Positions 45,754-57,049 of a stretch of 64,000 nucleotides of DNA are shown here, in pieces. The stretch comes from Zygnema cylindricum. Lineage: Eukaryota; Streptophyta; Zygnematophyceae; Zygnematales; Zygnemataceae. The translations under genes were made by a program, and so were the position numbers. Positions within the stretch are counted from its first letter, which is position 1. Every line of letters starts with the position of its first letter. The stretch covers positions 48,995 to 112,994 of the forward strand of contig JBBHKE010000081.1 in NCBI GenBank assembly GCA_037447655.1, written 5' to 3'. Below the pieces are notes generated by a model, which worked only from the letters and a program-made list of their open reading frames with translations, was not told the DNA's origin and made no database searches.

Positions 45754-47047
45754 TACACCGCGAATCGTTACTAAAGTATATAACTATAATTTGGGTTTCT
45801 GAAAATTTTGTTTTTTTTTTTAAATAGTATACCTGGTTTTATTTTTTCCTTAACGTTAATTGAGGTACACTACAAAACAGCGTAAAGAACGAAAGTACAA
45901 TAATATCTAAATAGTGTGGTGTACGGTCGATGTCAGACCGTACATAAATGTATCTTTTCAAGTAAAAAAATCACAAAAAAATATTTATATCAGACGCGCA
46001 CGGATAGAAACGTGCGCTCAAAAAACGGGATTAAATATTTTTGCCTAACTGTCGTAAATTAGGGTGTGTCTCTAGGTGCCAAAGTAGGGGTTTTTTATGT
46101 TGTTTTGTTTTAAAACTTAGAGCCGTGCCGCGTAAGTTTCAACCGTAAAAAAAATAGAAAAAACATAAGTACATTTTGGGTCATCCTCAAATTAAGGATG
46201 TACTACATGTTGTCGTCTTGTGTTCTTTGACCCACGGCCACGCCAAAAAACGTCACCATCAAACTTTTATTTAAAAAACAGGGTAGATGTGTTTTAAAAC
46301 AAAGTATATTCGAAAAATAAATGGGAACACGTATTAGCACGTGTAAAAAAAATACAAAAATTTCAAACGAATTCAATCGACGGCGAAAGGTACAATATTC
46401 GTTATATTTTGTCCGTTTGCGTTTAGGTACGACGAGGCAAAGTACACAACTTGTTAAGTTTTGTCCGTTTGCATCATGTACGAATTTTATTTCGCCAGGG
46501 GTCTCAAGATTCTGATGCCATTTCACGTCGAGCGGAGAAGCAAAGGCAAAATGCATCATCTTCAACCGTGAAACAGCACGGGCTAGAAGGCGGTACGTCT
46601 ACAATGTTACGAAAACTCATGCGACGTCACAAGCAACAACAAAAAATAACGTGCGTCATCACATATTATAGATGTTGACAACCGTCACGAGCATTGTCAC
46701 CGTATACAATCGTCACACCCTTAAGTAATTATTCGTTGTTACACATAGTGACACACGAAATCCGGGTCCGCTTAATGTACGCTAAAAAACAAAGTTATTT
46801 CTTTAAGTTTGAAGTACATGGAGACGTACCCTTAGTCTGACACGTATAGATATTTAAATTTCAAAGACGGCGTAAGATTTCTAATATTTTTGTACGTATA
46901 AATATATTACTGTATACAATTATACGACGATTATTCCTTTTTTTGCAACTCCCAACTTAGCATTAACGCCAAAATTAGAATTCACCTTATTTTTGAAAAT
47001 TTTCAAATTCATAATTAGCATAAATAACGATAATTTGTTCTCAACAC
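45754..47047. mobile_element. MITE family C, copy 2, with a nested Harbinger-like MITE
   Basis: It starts TACACCGCGAATCGTTACTA and matches the reverse complement of the right half of copy 1 (49577-50119): AATTTGGGTTTCT, AAATAGTATACCTGG, TTAACGTTAATTGAGG. After removal of the insert 46062-46831 and one TTA, about 520 bp remain, close to the 543 bp of copy 1. The right end is degraded (AATAACGATAATTTG) and abuts MITE B1. Confidence 0.75.
46062..46831. mobile_element. Harbinger-like MITE 3, nested (770 bp)
   Basis: The ends GGGTGTGTCTCTAGGT and ACATGGAGACGTACCC are imperfect inverted repeats. TTA flanks both sides (46059-46061 and 46832-46834). It contains AAACAAAGTT and TTTAAGTTT words near the right end shared with 50790-50830. 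Short frames inside have no recognisable domains. Confidence 0.72.
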
Positions 47048-47661
47048 TACACCGCGAATCGTAACTAGAGTAAATAACGCTAACTCGGTCGCCCTAAATT
47101 TCGACTCTATCACCTTAAATAGAGTAAATGATTATAATTTTTTCAATATACAATTTAAGGTAAGGTTTAATTAGCGTAAAAAATTATAATATAGGTTCGT
47201 TTTAAATAGTGTGGACGGACGACGTCCGACCGTGCAAAATTGTACTTTTAAAAGTAAATACGTACAAATATTGATTTAATAGAATTGCGCTCGCACGTGA
47301 AATCGCACTAAACAAAAAAATCAGTCACATCGAAAAAAAGCCGTTCGCATAACTCTCGTCCGTCGACAGCATCGTCGTCAGCGTGAACATTAACTGACAT
47401 TCAGCGCGACAAATAGTGATAACGTCATAATGACGTCAAACTATATGGACTGACAGATTCTGTTCGTCCACGTAATTTAGTGTTCATAATTACAGCGCGG
47501 ATAATTATTGCCGACATAACCCAATATAGAGTACTTAAATAAATTAGAGTAAACTTCCTCTGTGAAAAAGTTCTATCACATAAATTATAGCTCATTACTC
47601 TAATTGTTTTTTTTTTTTTTTTACTCTAATTTTCAATACTCTAATTACGATTCGCGGTGTA
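47048..47661. mobile_element. MITE family B, copy 1 (614 bp)
   Basis: It begins TACACCGCGAATCGTAACTA and ends TAATTACGATTCGCGGTGTA. The interior has repeated TAGAGTAAAT / ACTCTAATT words and matches copy 2 (50123-50626) in the same orientation. TA at both ends fits a TA target. Confidence 0.88.
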
Positions 47662-48004
47662 GAGTTACAAACGAGTGTTAACAAAAATAGCGTGATGAAA
47701 GTTCGTTACGAGATTACTTTTGTGATTCCGGTTCTATTTTTTATTTGTATATCATGTGCAATATTTTTTGAAATTTCGTTGGGTTGCATGTGTGACACGT
47801 ATTCTCATTATCCTACGTGTCGCGGCTCAGACTTTTTGGTTCAACCATCATCGCGTTTTTTGAAAGTAAATATTTTCACATGATTATAAAAACTTGTTAA
47901 ATATGGCCATTCGAGTGGATCGAAGCAACATCATTCGATCCATTTTTTTTGGAAAGTGGTACGGACTCTCTTTCCATTGGACGGCTGGAATGTACGGAAT
48001 AAGC

Positions 48005-48226
48005 TACAAACTGTTAATCGTTATTAGCGTCAAGGTTTTTTTCGCCACTTAAAACTTTGTTTCTCCGTACATACTTGCCGGATTGTGGATCTGACGGTTC
48101 CGATTGAAAGTAAATATTCTCAGCTTCCGATTGGCGGTCTCAAATTGAAAATCCAACAAGTGTGTACGGAGAAAATATGTTATAAGTGGCGAAAAAAACC
48201 TTGACGCTAATAACGATTCGCGGTGG
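48005..48226. mobile_element. MITE family A, copy 3
   Basis: Near-perfect inverted ends: AATCGTTATTAGCGTCAAGG and its exact complement CCTTGACGCTAATAACGATT, followed inward by TTTTTCGCCACTTAAAAC and TATAAGTGGCGAAAAA. The outermost bases on the left (TACAAACTGTT) have decayed from TACACCGCG. Positions 48230-49570 hold no recognisable gene. Confidence 0.9.
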
Positions 48227-49576
48227 TTTTAATGTCAGTGCCGATACGTTTTGAATCATGGGTGGAAAATTTTGGCCATATGCATGAACTGGCTTTTAAC
48301 CACTGACGTTAACGGTACGGTCACCATTTTTTAGTTGAGTTCACACGTGTAGAAACCCCTGTCGTTATCAGCACGTCGAACCGGGCAAGTTTAGGACGGA
48401 AGCGACAAATTATTCCGACCTAGCAGGAGAGAGTAGCTGGATATTGACTTGCCATTGGACGGCTAGATCGTGCTAGGATATCGTCCGTAATCACCGTATT
48501 TTTCCGCTCCGAGCGCTACTATTGAGTAAAATTCGAGACGATATTACAACTCCAAACGTTCGACACCTTCCCAAAGTACACAAAATAAAAATGCACATTT
48601 TGTACGGACGTTACATGTTGCACGTTCAGCAGCCCGTTATTTACGGCTCCCAAAATCCTTTATTAAGTTATTTACAAAATCTTGTCTTTTCGACAACTGT
48701 TGACATTTCGTTCACATCTAGTCGGTTCATGAAAGACGACATGATCGTACACTTTCTTGTCGCGGTTCGCTGGTCCTTAGGGGTATTTCGCCATTGAAAC
48801 GGAGAGCCCACCGGTTTTCTTGTCGTATGTAGTAATGGTAACGGCGTAGGACTCCCGTAGAACACAATTTAACAAATTACACGCTCCCACCTGGTTATGC
48901 TTAGGTGTCCACTCGGGCAAAGTTAAAAATGTGTACACAAAAAATCGTGGGGAGTTTTCAACATTAAAGCCTAAATTTTTTGACTGGTCACTTGATGTGA
49001 ACGCTGAAAAAGGTGCTTTCTAGATTTTGTTTCCTGTCTTTTTCTTTTGTGATGTCTTATTTTCTTTCCCGGGATCGTGCGACGTGACGGCGAATATTTT
49101 CGGAACCATGACCGACATTTTTTGTCGAGGCCTTACACGTGTCAGATTTAGCTCAAACTTTTGGCCTCAAAGGTTCTCAATTTTTCATCGCCTCTCATGT
49201 CCAAAACGGAGAAGTGCGGTCGTATTTTTTGTTTGGGAGGAAAGGTGCTCGCGTTCCCGTTTACTTTTGCGTAACTGAGGACTTTCCGTTTCAATAGCGA
49301 AATGGCCAAAATTAGTAAATTTGTTACAGCATGACGTCGTCATGTTTCATTGTGACGTCGAGCGGTGTACTTTCGTACTTCTCTAGCCTGTGTCTGCCTT
49401 GTCACGTCTCTGATGACGATCCGTAAGCTTTTCCTGCCACGTGTCTCCTTATGGTGGGGGTTTTCAAGCCCGGCAGGTCGAGGGCAGCATTCTGTTACAC
49501 TGACAGTGGGAATTTAATGACCCAAGTGAAGACAAAATGATAGCGTCATCATGATGGTACGACAAAATCCACATAG

Positions 49577-50119
49577 TACACCGCGCATCGTTATTAGTGT
49601 CAAAGTTTAAATAGTGTGTAAGTAAATATACCGTCATTGACGCTAATTAAGAATTTGAAATTTTTTTAAAAAAAGGTTTATTCTAATTTCAGTGTTAACG
49701 CTAATTTGGAACAGCAAAAATGGAAAATTTTCTGTACGATTATATACATTATTATATGTATCCGTACAAAATATAAAAAATCGTACACCGTAATGAAATA
49801 TAAATATCCGTACATGTCAGACTTATTTACATGTCAGACCAATCCCGTTTTTTTAGCGCAAGTTCCTATGCGAACGCGTCCGATTTAAGTCATTTTTTGT
49901 AAAATTTTCAACTAAAAAGGTACATTTATGTACGGTCTGACATCGACAGTACACCACACTATTTACATATTAATGTACTTTCGTTCTGTACGCTAATTTG
50001 TACGGAACCTCAATTAACGTCAAGGAAAAATTAAAATCACGTATACTATTTTTGGAAAAAAATCAAAATTTTAAGAACCCAAATTAGTGACCGTGACACT
50101 AATAACGATGCGCGGTGTA
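49577..50119. mobile_element. MITE family C, copy 1 (543 bp)
   Basis: A perfect inverted terminus of at least 25 bases: TACACCGCGCATCGTTATTA on the left and TAATAACGATGCGCGGTGTA on the right. The interior includes CATTGACGCTAATTAAGAA, GTACGGTCTGACATCGAC and CTCAATTAACGTCAAGG. Only CTG separates it from MITE B2. Confidence 0.9.
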
Positions 50120-50122
50120 CTG

Positions 50123-50626
50123 TACACCGCGAATCGTAATTAGAGTAAATTACTCTAATTCGGTCGCTCGAAATTTCGACTCTATTACATGAAATAGAGT
50201 AAATGATTCTAATTTTTTCATTATTCTATTTAAGGTAAAGTTTAATTAGCATTTTTAATTCTAATATAGGTTCGTTTTAAATAGTGTGGAGTACGGACGA
50301 CCTCCAACCGTGCAAAATTGTACTTTATTAAGTAAAAAAGTACAAATAATGATTTAATACAGGTCGTTATCATGCAACTGCGTTTTATCAAACCGCGTAG
50401 TGCAAACGTCATAGTGACCAAAACTGTACGTTTTGCCAAATTCTGTACGAATACCTTATTTACAGTGGAGAATATTAGCGTGCCAAATTAGAGTACTTAA
50501 ATAAATTAGAGTAAACTTCATAGTTGAAACAGCTCTATCACACAAATTAGAGTTCACTACTCTAATTGTTTTTTTTAGTTTTTGTACTCTAATTTTTTCA
50601 TTACTCTAATTACGATTCGCGGTGTA
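50123..50626. mobile_element. MITE family B, copy 2 (504 bp)
   Basis: TACACCGCGAATCGTAATTA on the left, TAATTACGATTCGCGGTGTA on the right. The interior aligns with copy 1, including TCGGTCGC, TTTCGACTCTAT and TATAGGTTCGTTTTAAATAG. It is shorter than copy 1 through internal deletion. Confidence 0.9.
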
Positions 50627-50753
50627 CTGTAGCCCTTGCTTTCGTTGTGTTGAAATTCTAAGCGTCGGTAAGAAGCTTAGTGTACGGCACCGTACGATTA
50701 GTGTCGTCATTTTGAATTCTTTTCCCTGGGATCTTATATTTACAAGTTTATTG

Positions 50754-50856
50754 CGTTACATCAGAATGCTCTGAATGTAGTACGGAGAATCTTCGCTAAA
50801 AAACAAAGTTTTAACAATACTAAGTTTCGGTTACATGGGAAAGTGCCCTTAGTCAC
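50754..50856. repeat. Dispersed repeat, empty-site relative of the hAT MITE 2 target
   Basis: GAATGCTCTGAATGTAGTACGG, AGAATCTTCGCTAAAAAACA and CTAAGTTTCGGTTACATGGG align with 59868-59945. It continues uninterrupted through GAAAGTGCCCTTAGTCAC, where the other copy carries the hAT element. From here to about 52190 no gene was recognised. Confidence 0.85.
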
Positions 50857-52199
50857 GTTTCATCCACAGTTTTTTCATTTAACCAAATGGGGGTGGAACG
50901 GAGGAAAAAAACAAAAAAACATTTGAAGGATTAAAAGAGTCGAAAGGAAATGGCCAAATGTTCATCAGCGAAAAAGTAAAACCTGTGCACAGAAGTCCGT
51001 ACATATAGGTGCCGTTCTTTTTTTTGTTTTTTTTGAAAAATAACAGTACATAAAATCCGAACCAAGATTCTCGAAGGGTCCAGACTCAAACATTGACTAA
51101 AATTCGATTACGGCCACAAAATTCCCACTAGATAATCTTTGCCGAAAGATTTCTCGTCAATATCTTATTATCTTCCCTTTAGGGTTTCGTGGTTTCCCGC
51201 GCTGCCAAAAAGACAAATCGTCTACGAATTGTAATGGATATCACTGGTACAATGACATGGCACGCGTTTTTCGTACAGGTATATAGTACGCAAGTACATA
51301 TTTGTCATTGAAATTGGTCGATTTGTAATATCATAGACGATTCTCAATATATATTGTAAAGCCTACGTGGTACCACTAAAAAGGACACGTATGCGTAAGA
51401 TTGTGAACAGACAAGGAAGGAAGCTCGTCGTTGATAATACAGCCAAGAAAATGCCCGTACAATTACAGACACCTCCCGATGGAACTGGACTGCCAGTCTA
51501 AAAGATTTAAACCAGATACCTCAAAATAGAACGAGTACTTCGCCAATCAAACCAAGTACTTCATTAAATGAAAACTTGGAGAAATGGAAAAGCGCGATTT
51601 GGTGTATCTTATGCAAGTGGACAGGATTGGTGTCACGTACCTTTTTACGACCGCCTTTGCCATATTCTTGGAACGTTTGTCCGTACCCTGTCGAATGTCA
51701 TCAAATTTTGCGGTAGTGGCCAGGACAGCAGGCCGTACAGATGGCAGATGATTACATGCCACACTCTGCTTTCGCCACTTGTCACAGTGCGAATGACAAG
51801 CGACTCGTACAGATCATTTGTAACTGCCTGTTGAGAAAATGCACGAGAAAAATATGAGGAGAAACAAGTGATTATTGTCAGACTCCTATCCGTACATAAA
51901 TCCAAAGAATCCTTCTTTGAAATCTGGCCTTCATGACGACTTGTCGCTATTCCTTCTCGAAATGGATACGGTTTTTGTCGGCACTTCAGTTTCATGCATG
52001 TAAAACAGATTAGTCGTACGCCATATTTGACGGAAGCCTAGGGCCAGCTTTTACAGTTTTTTTTTATCCTTAGAATTTTTACACCTTGGATCCGATTCTA
52101 TTTTGGCTTTAAGGAAAGAGACGCTCATTCACCGCCTTTTCCAGGCACAGAGGGACAATATCCTCCATTTAAAAAGTTCTGGACTTCTATTGCCTTCAT

Positions 52200-52252
52200 T
52201 CATATCATGATATTTTATTTTATTCACACATATCATGATATTTTATTTTATC
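52200..52252. repeat. Short tandem duplication (CATATCATGATATTTTATTT)
   Basis: Two copies about 26 bp apart, differing by a few bases at the junction (TATTCACA). No coding context. Confidence 0.9.
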
Positions 52253-52559
52253 CCGCATCATGATCTTTTCAGTTCTGAGGCCTCGTAGCCCCAAACGACG
52301 GTTGTACACGTCATCAGCGGTCACTATTTTCAAAATTTACTCCCTCAAAAAAACCAATCTGCCTATCGGATGCGTTTAATTTCAATCTGCAAAATTTTTT
52401 CTCGAGCTTCTCGATACCCTTCCCCCTAATACGACAAAATTACAAGAGTCAAAATCTTTTACAAATGGCCATAGATGTCCCGTGCGCATAATACGCACGA
52501 AACGAACGCGTGAATACTACGCACGATACGCATTTAACGATGATGAAAATGTAATAAAA

Positions 52560-53195
52560 TGCGTACCAGACTACGTACCCGTATTTTTTCGTACATTTGC
52601 GTACTTTCTTCGTACATTTCAGTACTTTTAGGGTTTTTAAGGGGGATTTGAGGAATTTCAGGGTACATTCTCGTGCATTCTCATATATTTCTGTTAAACA
52701 GCCAGCTTTTATTCGTAAATTTTATTACAGTGTCCGTATTTTTTCATACTTTTGACGGTTATTATTTTGAGTGTTTTAGGGTACATTTTCGTACTTTCCC
52801 GTATATTTCAGTTATACGGACTTACATCTTTTGTACATCTACGTACAGCGTCCGTATATTTCAGTACTTTTAGGGTTATTGAAGAGGGGAATTTAGGGTG
52901 TTTAGGGTACTTCCCGTGCATTTCGTACATTCTGGTAAATTAAAGTACAACTGCCTTGCATTATCCGTACTCCAAGATTTTTTAGGGTGAACCTTTCGTA
53001 CAATGCCGTACATTTCCGTATGTTTCTCGTACGTTCTAAGATTTTTTATGGATTTTTTAGGGTTAAGGGGACGGTTTTCGTACGTTTTTGTATATCGTAC
53101 AGCGAAAACAAACGAATGGTATGAAAGTAACGAATACTACGTAAAAATCGTAAAAAATCGAAATTCGTACGAATAGGACAACTAGGCAAATGGCC
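52560..53195. repeat. GTAC-rich dispersed repeat, copy 2
   Basis: Longer relative of 840-1210, same orientation. CGTACATTTC, CCGTATATTTCAG and TTTTAGGG units are repeated several times, ending with CGTACAGCGAAAACAAACGA and GGACAACTAGG. Short plus-strand frames are by-products. 53200-53950 holds no recognised gene. Confidence 0.65.
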
Positions 53196-53959
53196 CTAGA
53201 TGTCGCCTAGATATCCAGACTTTTGCACGAGAATTTTGTATCCCACCTGAGTCCAGCCGGCAGACGTCAATCCAATCAGAGCCAAACTTTTGTCCTATTA
53301 GGGACGTAAATTACGGAGACCATTCGAAAGGAACCTGATTGGTCGACCGACCATTGTCCCATGTGAAGTACACATGCTCGCTCCGTTTTCCAGCTTCATC
53401 ATCAGCCGTTGGTTCGTTTCAAACGACAGTGTTATCCGTACTAGTTTTTCCCAGACAAATCTCCACGTTTAAGAGGTGCGCCCCTATACGACAAATATTA
53501 GCTAACTTATTTGGTGGTTCATACCCCAGCTGGCAGATTTCAGCTACGCGACAAATAAATTATTAAGCCTTCTCCAGATGAACCTTCCCAAACAGACAAA
53601 CCCTAGCCCTCATGGCGCAATTTAAGTAGCTTGTAATCGGACGGCTCCGATTTTAAAAATCCTTCGTTCGTTTTTTGGCACTACACTGAAAGGATGGTTG
53701 AGATCTTTCCACTCTGTCCTCGAACAAAAAAAAGTACAAGTACAAGGGAAAAAAAAAACTGAACTGCCAAAATACGTTTTTGTGAAGTACTGTACTGTAC
53801 TGTACTGCAATGTGAATGGTTGCTATAACCTGAGTTATGACAACAGGAAAACGACAAAAAATCGAATGTTCACAAACAAATATGAAGTCTCGGCTCCAAC
53901 GAATGGTCGAATCCGGAAACGGATCTTCCAACGGCAAAACAAACAAAAAAAAGGATTTA

Positions 53960-53979
53960 GGGTAAGGTTCCATTAGGCG
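53960..53979. repeat. Isolated Harbinger-like terminus
   Basis: TTA followed by GGGTAAGGTTCCATTAGGCG matches the ends of 29084-29778. No matching right end was found before the DREB gene, so this is a truncated or one-ended copy lying about 450 bp upstream of the start codon. Confidence 0.5.
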
Positions 53980-54123
53980 AAAAGTGAGGTTTGCTACTGG
54001 ACGCCGTACGTATTCGTACATCACCGTACATATCCGTACCATTAATTTTTTTTTGTAAGACGAAACATCGCTACTGGAAAGCTACGTTCACTTCACTCCC
54101 TTTTCCAGTCGTCCTTCACACCT

Positions 54124-54129
54124 TTATAT
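54124..54129 (+). promoter_or_regulatory. Possible TATA box of the DREB gene
   Basis: TTATAT within CCTTTATATGAG lies about 285 bp upstream of the ATG at 54410. The following leader is pyrimidine-rich. Position alone supports the call. Confidence 0.25.
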
Positions 54130-54268
54130 GAGTCGCAAAATCCTCCTTTTGTATTTCACACAAATCCCTTTTTTCACACGCTTTCTATCTCTTCTCCCCC
54201 TTCTCCTATTTTGAGTCTCATCCTTCCTTTCCCCTCAGCTTGTCTAAAAAGACAACCTCTACAAATTC

Positions 54269-54390
54269 TCCTCCTCCTCCTCCTCCTCCTCCTTCCCTCC
54301 TTCCCTCCTTCCCTCCTTCCCTCCTTCCCTCCTTCCCTCCTTCCCTCCTTCCCTCCTTCCCTCCTTCCCTCCTTCCCTCCTTCCCTCCTT
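54269..54390. repeat. (TCC)n and (TTCCCTCC)n microsatellites in the DREB 5' leader
   Basis: A CTCCTC run passes into about 12 units of TTCCCTCC, ending about 20 bp before the start codon. On the transcript this would be an unbroken pyrimidine leader. Open frames through it on either strand are low complexity. Confidence 0.97.
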
Positions 54391-54409
54391 CTCTCCTCCA
54401 TATCACACC

Positions 54410-57049
54410 ATGGACAAAACTCCTCTCCCTCCAATTTCATCAAAACCTTCTTCTCCTCCTCTCTGCTCTCCCTCCCCTCCTGCCTCTCCTTTTTCACCTT
54501 CCTCTGTCTCTCCACTTTCTAATCCGCAACCTTCTTCTCGCTCTCAGTCTCCTCTCTCCTCCTCCCTCCTCTCCCACATCCCCTCCTCTATTCCCCACCC
54601 CTTTTCCTTTCCCAACCCTTCCGCCCCTCCCCCTCTCCCTTCCCAACCTTCTTCCCACCCACTCTCCTCTCTCCCTCCCTCCCCTCTTCCTTCCCCTCCC
54701 CACCCTCCTTCCCTACGCTCTTCCCGCCCTCCCTCCCCTCTCCCTTCCCAACCTTCTCCCCGACCCTCTCCCCGACCTTCCCCCCACCCTTCCCCTCTTC
54801 CTTCCCCTCTCCCTTCCCCACACCCTTCACCCCACCCTTCCCCTCACCCTTCCCCCCACCCTTCCCCCCCACCTTCATCCTCTCCCTCCTCCCCTCCCTC
54901 CCCCTCCCCCCCCTCCTCCCTCCCTCCCCGCAAGGGCCTCAAGGGCGGCCCCCTGAACGCGCTCCACGGGTTCCGCGGCGTGCGGCAGCGCGTGTGGGGC
55001 CGCTGGGTGGCGGAGATCCGCGAGCCGCGCCAGCGCACGCGCCTCTGGCTCGGCTCCTTCGCCTCCGCCGAGCAGGCCGCGCAGGCCTACGACCGCGCCG
55101 CCAGACTGCTGCACGGGCCCAGGGCCAGGCTCAACCTGCCAGACAGCCCAGGGGACCGCAGGGGGGGACGAGGGGGGGGAGAGGGAGGGGGGGGGAGGAA
55201 CGCGGGGACGGGAGGAGGGGGAGGAGAGGGAGGGAGTCAGAGTGTGAATGGAGGAGGAGGAGGAGGAGGTGGAGGAGGTGGAGGAAGGCAGAGTATGAGT
55301 GGTGGAGGAGGAGGAGAGGGAGGAAGGGAGAGTGGAAGTGGTAGAGGAGGAGAGGGAGGGAGGGAGAGTGGGAGTGGTGGAGGAGGAGGAGAGGGAGGGA
55401 GGCAGAGTGCGAGTGGGGGAGGAGGAGGAGAGAGTGAGGATGGAGGGGAGGGAGGAGAGGGAGGAGAGGGGGGAAAAGGAGGGGGAGGGGAAGGGCGAGG
55501 GTTTGAGAGTTGGGGGAGAAGAGATGGAGGTGGCATGGAGGGAAGAGGGGAAGGGAAGGTTGTGGGAGGGGGAGAGGAAGTTAGGGAGGATGGAAGTGGA
55601 GGAGGAGGAGGAGGGAGGAGAGGTGAAGGGAGAAGGAACGGGGTTTTGGTGAACGGGGTGTTTAAGGGTACCGGGGTGGAGAAGAGCGGGAGGGTAGAGG
55701 AGAAAAAAGTGGGTGGTTTGGGAGGAGGAGGAGGAGGAGGCAATTTTACCAGTGGTGTCCTGGGGAAGAGAAGTAGGGGGAATATTGGGGAGGAGGAGGA
55801 GAGGGCGGTGAGAGAGTTGAGAGAGAGACTGTTGGGACCGAAGGCGGAGGCTCCTGCTGAAGCAAGATGGGGTAGAGAGAATGGGAGAGAAGTAAGGAGT
55901 GGTCAAGAGAAAACGACAACTGTCACTCCTTTGACTACAGGAGTGGGAGGACGACGACAGTTTGCGAATTTGCAAAATTCGGAGTTATCTATTAATCAAT
56001 TATTGGCTTTACAACAGCAACAGCAGATGTCCAATGCTTTGAATTTGGTCCAAGCTTCAAATTATTTACAATCTTTGGAAAGATCAGAAACTGAATTGGA
56101 AGCTTTGAAGAAAGCTCTTTCGCCGAATATGTCAGCAAATTCGGCGTTTAATTCGATGAATTCGGTCTCCTCTCTCATTCCTTCGTATCTAAAAACGCAA
56201 TCGGAACGACATGGAACAACATCGACGTCTTCTTCTGAGGCGGAAATTGCTAAATGGGGCGCAAATCAGGTGCAAAATAACTCCAATAATATTAATAATC
56301 TGATCAGCAGTGGCAGCTGCGTGAATAATAATAATAATATTAATACCCATTACCGGAGTAACGGCATTAATGATATTATTATGGGAAACGAGCTCGAAAG
56401 TTTCGAAAACGAGTCGCAATGTTGGAATTCGAGTGAATCGGAAGGAGGATCCTGTGGGGGACTGCCACCTACCACTACAAGACAAAATATTGATCATGTC
56501 AAGGGCGACAAAGAGATTTTGGAAGGGTCAGCTGGCATGACCTTATTGGATGCTGCAATGGGAGGAGGACAGGTGGCGCTTCCACAACTTCTCGAGATTT
56601 ACAGAGGGTCGGATTTCGGAGATACAAATAGCAATTTGGGCCCGGTGGTAGGAATCCAAAATGGATATTATGGGGTTCCCGGAAATGGGTTTTCTATAAA
56701 TTCGATTTTGGGAAATGGGTTGTCTGGGAACATCTTTTCTGGAAATGGGGTTTTTGGGAATAGTATTTTGGGGAACGTTGGTCTTGGAAATGGTTGTTTG
56801 GGAAATGGGTATAACATGGGAAATGGGTATACTGGAAATGGGGTTATGGGAAACGGACATCAAGGAAATGGGGTTTTGGGAAATGGGATTCTGGAGAATT
56901 TGACATCTGGGGGAGGAGCAAATGAAGAAGGATGGTCTAATTCGAATCCACAAGACTGTTTGGGTACAAGCGGGGCTATGCCGTATCGAGAAGCTCCTCC
57001 CCAATCCATGGCTACCTCATCGGCCTTTCCCTCTCTCTGGGGCTTTTAA
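54410..57049 (+). CDS. AP2/ERF transcription factor, DREB subfamily, intronless, 879 aa
   Basis: Nuclear DNA-binding regulator. One AP2 domain at residues about 186-246 starts [14 protein letters not shown] and includes [23 protein letters not shown] and ARLNLPDS; the WVAEIRE signature fits the DREB rather than the ERF branch, closest by eye to A-2/A-3 types. N-terminal residues 1-175 are Pro/Ser repeats (PSPHPSP). Residues about 250-480 are Gly-rich with Glu/Arg (GGGGGEGG). A Gln run (LALQQQQQM) follows near 530, then Asn-rich stretches and GNG repeats near 750-830. This is far longer than usual DREB proteins (200-400 aa), mostly from low complexity. The ATG follows ATATCACACC and is the first in the frame. 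No intron is needed. Translation of the repeat-encoded flanks should be confirmed; the AP2 core is secure. Confidence 0.85.
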   Translation: MDKTPLPPISSKPSSPPLCSPSPPASPFSPSSVSPLSNPQPSSRSQSPLSSSLLSHIPSSIPHPFSFPNPSAPPPLPSQPSSHPLSSLPPSPLPSPPHPPSLRSSRPPSPLPSQPSPRPSPRPSPHPSPLPSPLPSPHPSPHPSPHPSPHPSPPPSSSPSSPPSPSPPSSLPPRKGLKGGPLNALHGFRGVRQRVWGRWVAEIREPRQRTRLWLGSFASAEQAAQAYDRAARLLHGPRARLNLPDSPGDRRGGRGGGEGGGGRNAGTGGGGGEGGSQSVNGGGGGGGGGGGGRQSMSGGGGGEGGRESGSGRGGEGGRESGSGGGGGEGGRQSASGGGGGESEDGGEGGEGGEGGKGGGGEGRGFESWGRRDGGGMEGRGEGKVVGGGEEVREDGSGGGGGGRRGEGRRNGVLVNGVFKGTGVEKSGRVEEKKVGGLGGGGGGGNFTSGVLGKRSRGNIGEEEERAVRELRERLLGPKAEAPAEARWGRENGREVRSGQEKTTTVTPLTTGVGGRRQFANLQNSELSINQLLALQQQQQMSNALNLVQASNYLQSLERSETELEALKKALSPNMSANSAFNSMNSVSSLIPSYLKTQSERHGTTSTSSSEAEIAKWGANQVQNNSNNINNLISSGSCVNNNNNINTHYRSNGINDIIMGNELESFENESQCWNSSESEGGSCGGLPPTTTRQNIDHVKGDKEILEGSAGMTLLDAAMGGGQVALPQLLEIYRGSDFGDTNSNLGPVVGIQNGYYGVPGNGFSINSILGNGLSGNIFSGNGVFGNSILGNVGLGNGCLGNGYNMGNGYTGNGVMGNGHQGNGVLGNGILENLTSGGGANEEGWSNSNPQDCLGTSGAMPYREAPPQSMATSSAFPSLWGF

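Noticed and set aside
46321-46678. Short plus-strand frames (64 and 75 codons)
   Set aside because: They lie within a Harbinger-like MITE and show no domain, start context or splice partner.
51547-51995. Overlapping frames of 70-116 codons on both strands
   Set aside because: No recognisable motif, no conserved neighbour and no splice extension; treated as chance.
54875-55975. 366-codon minus-strand frame, Ser/Pro-rich
   Set aside because: Antisense to the DREB gene; the open frame follows from the purine-rich Gly codons on the plus strand.
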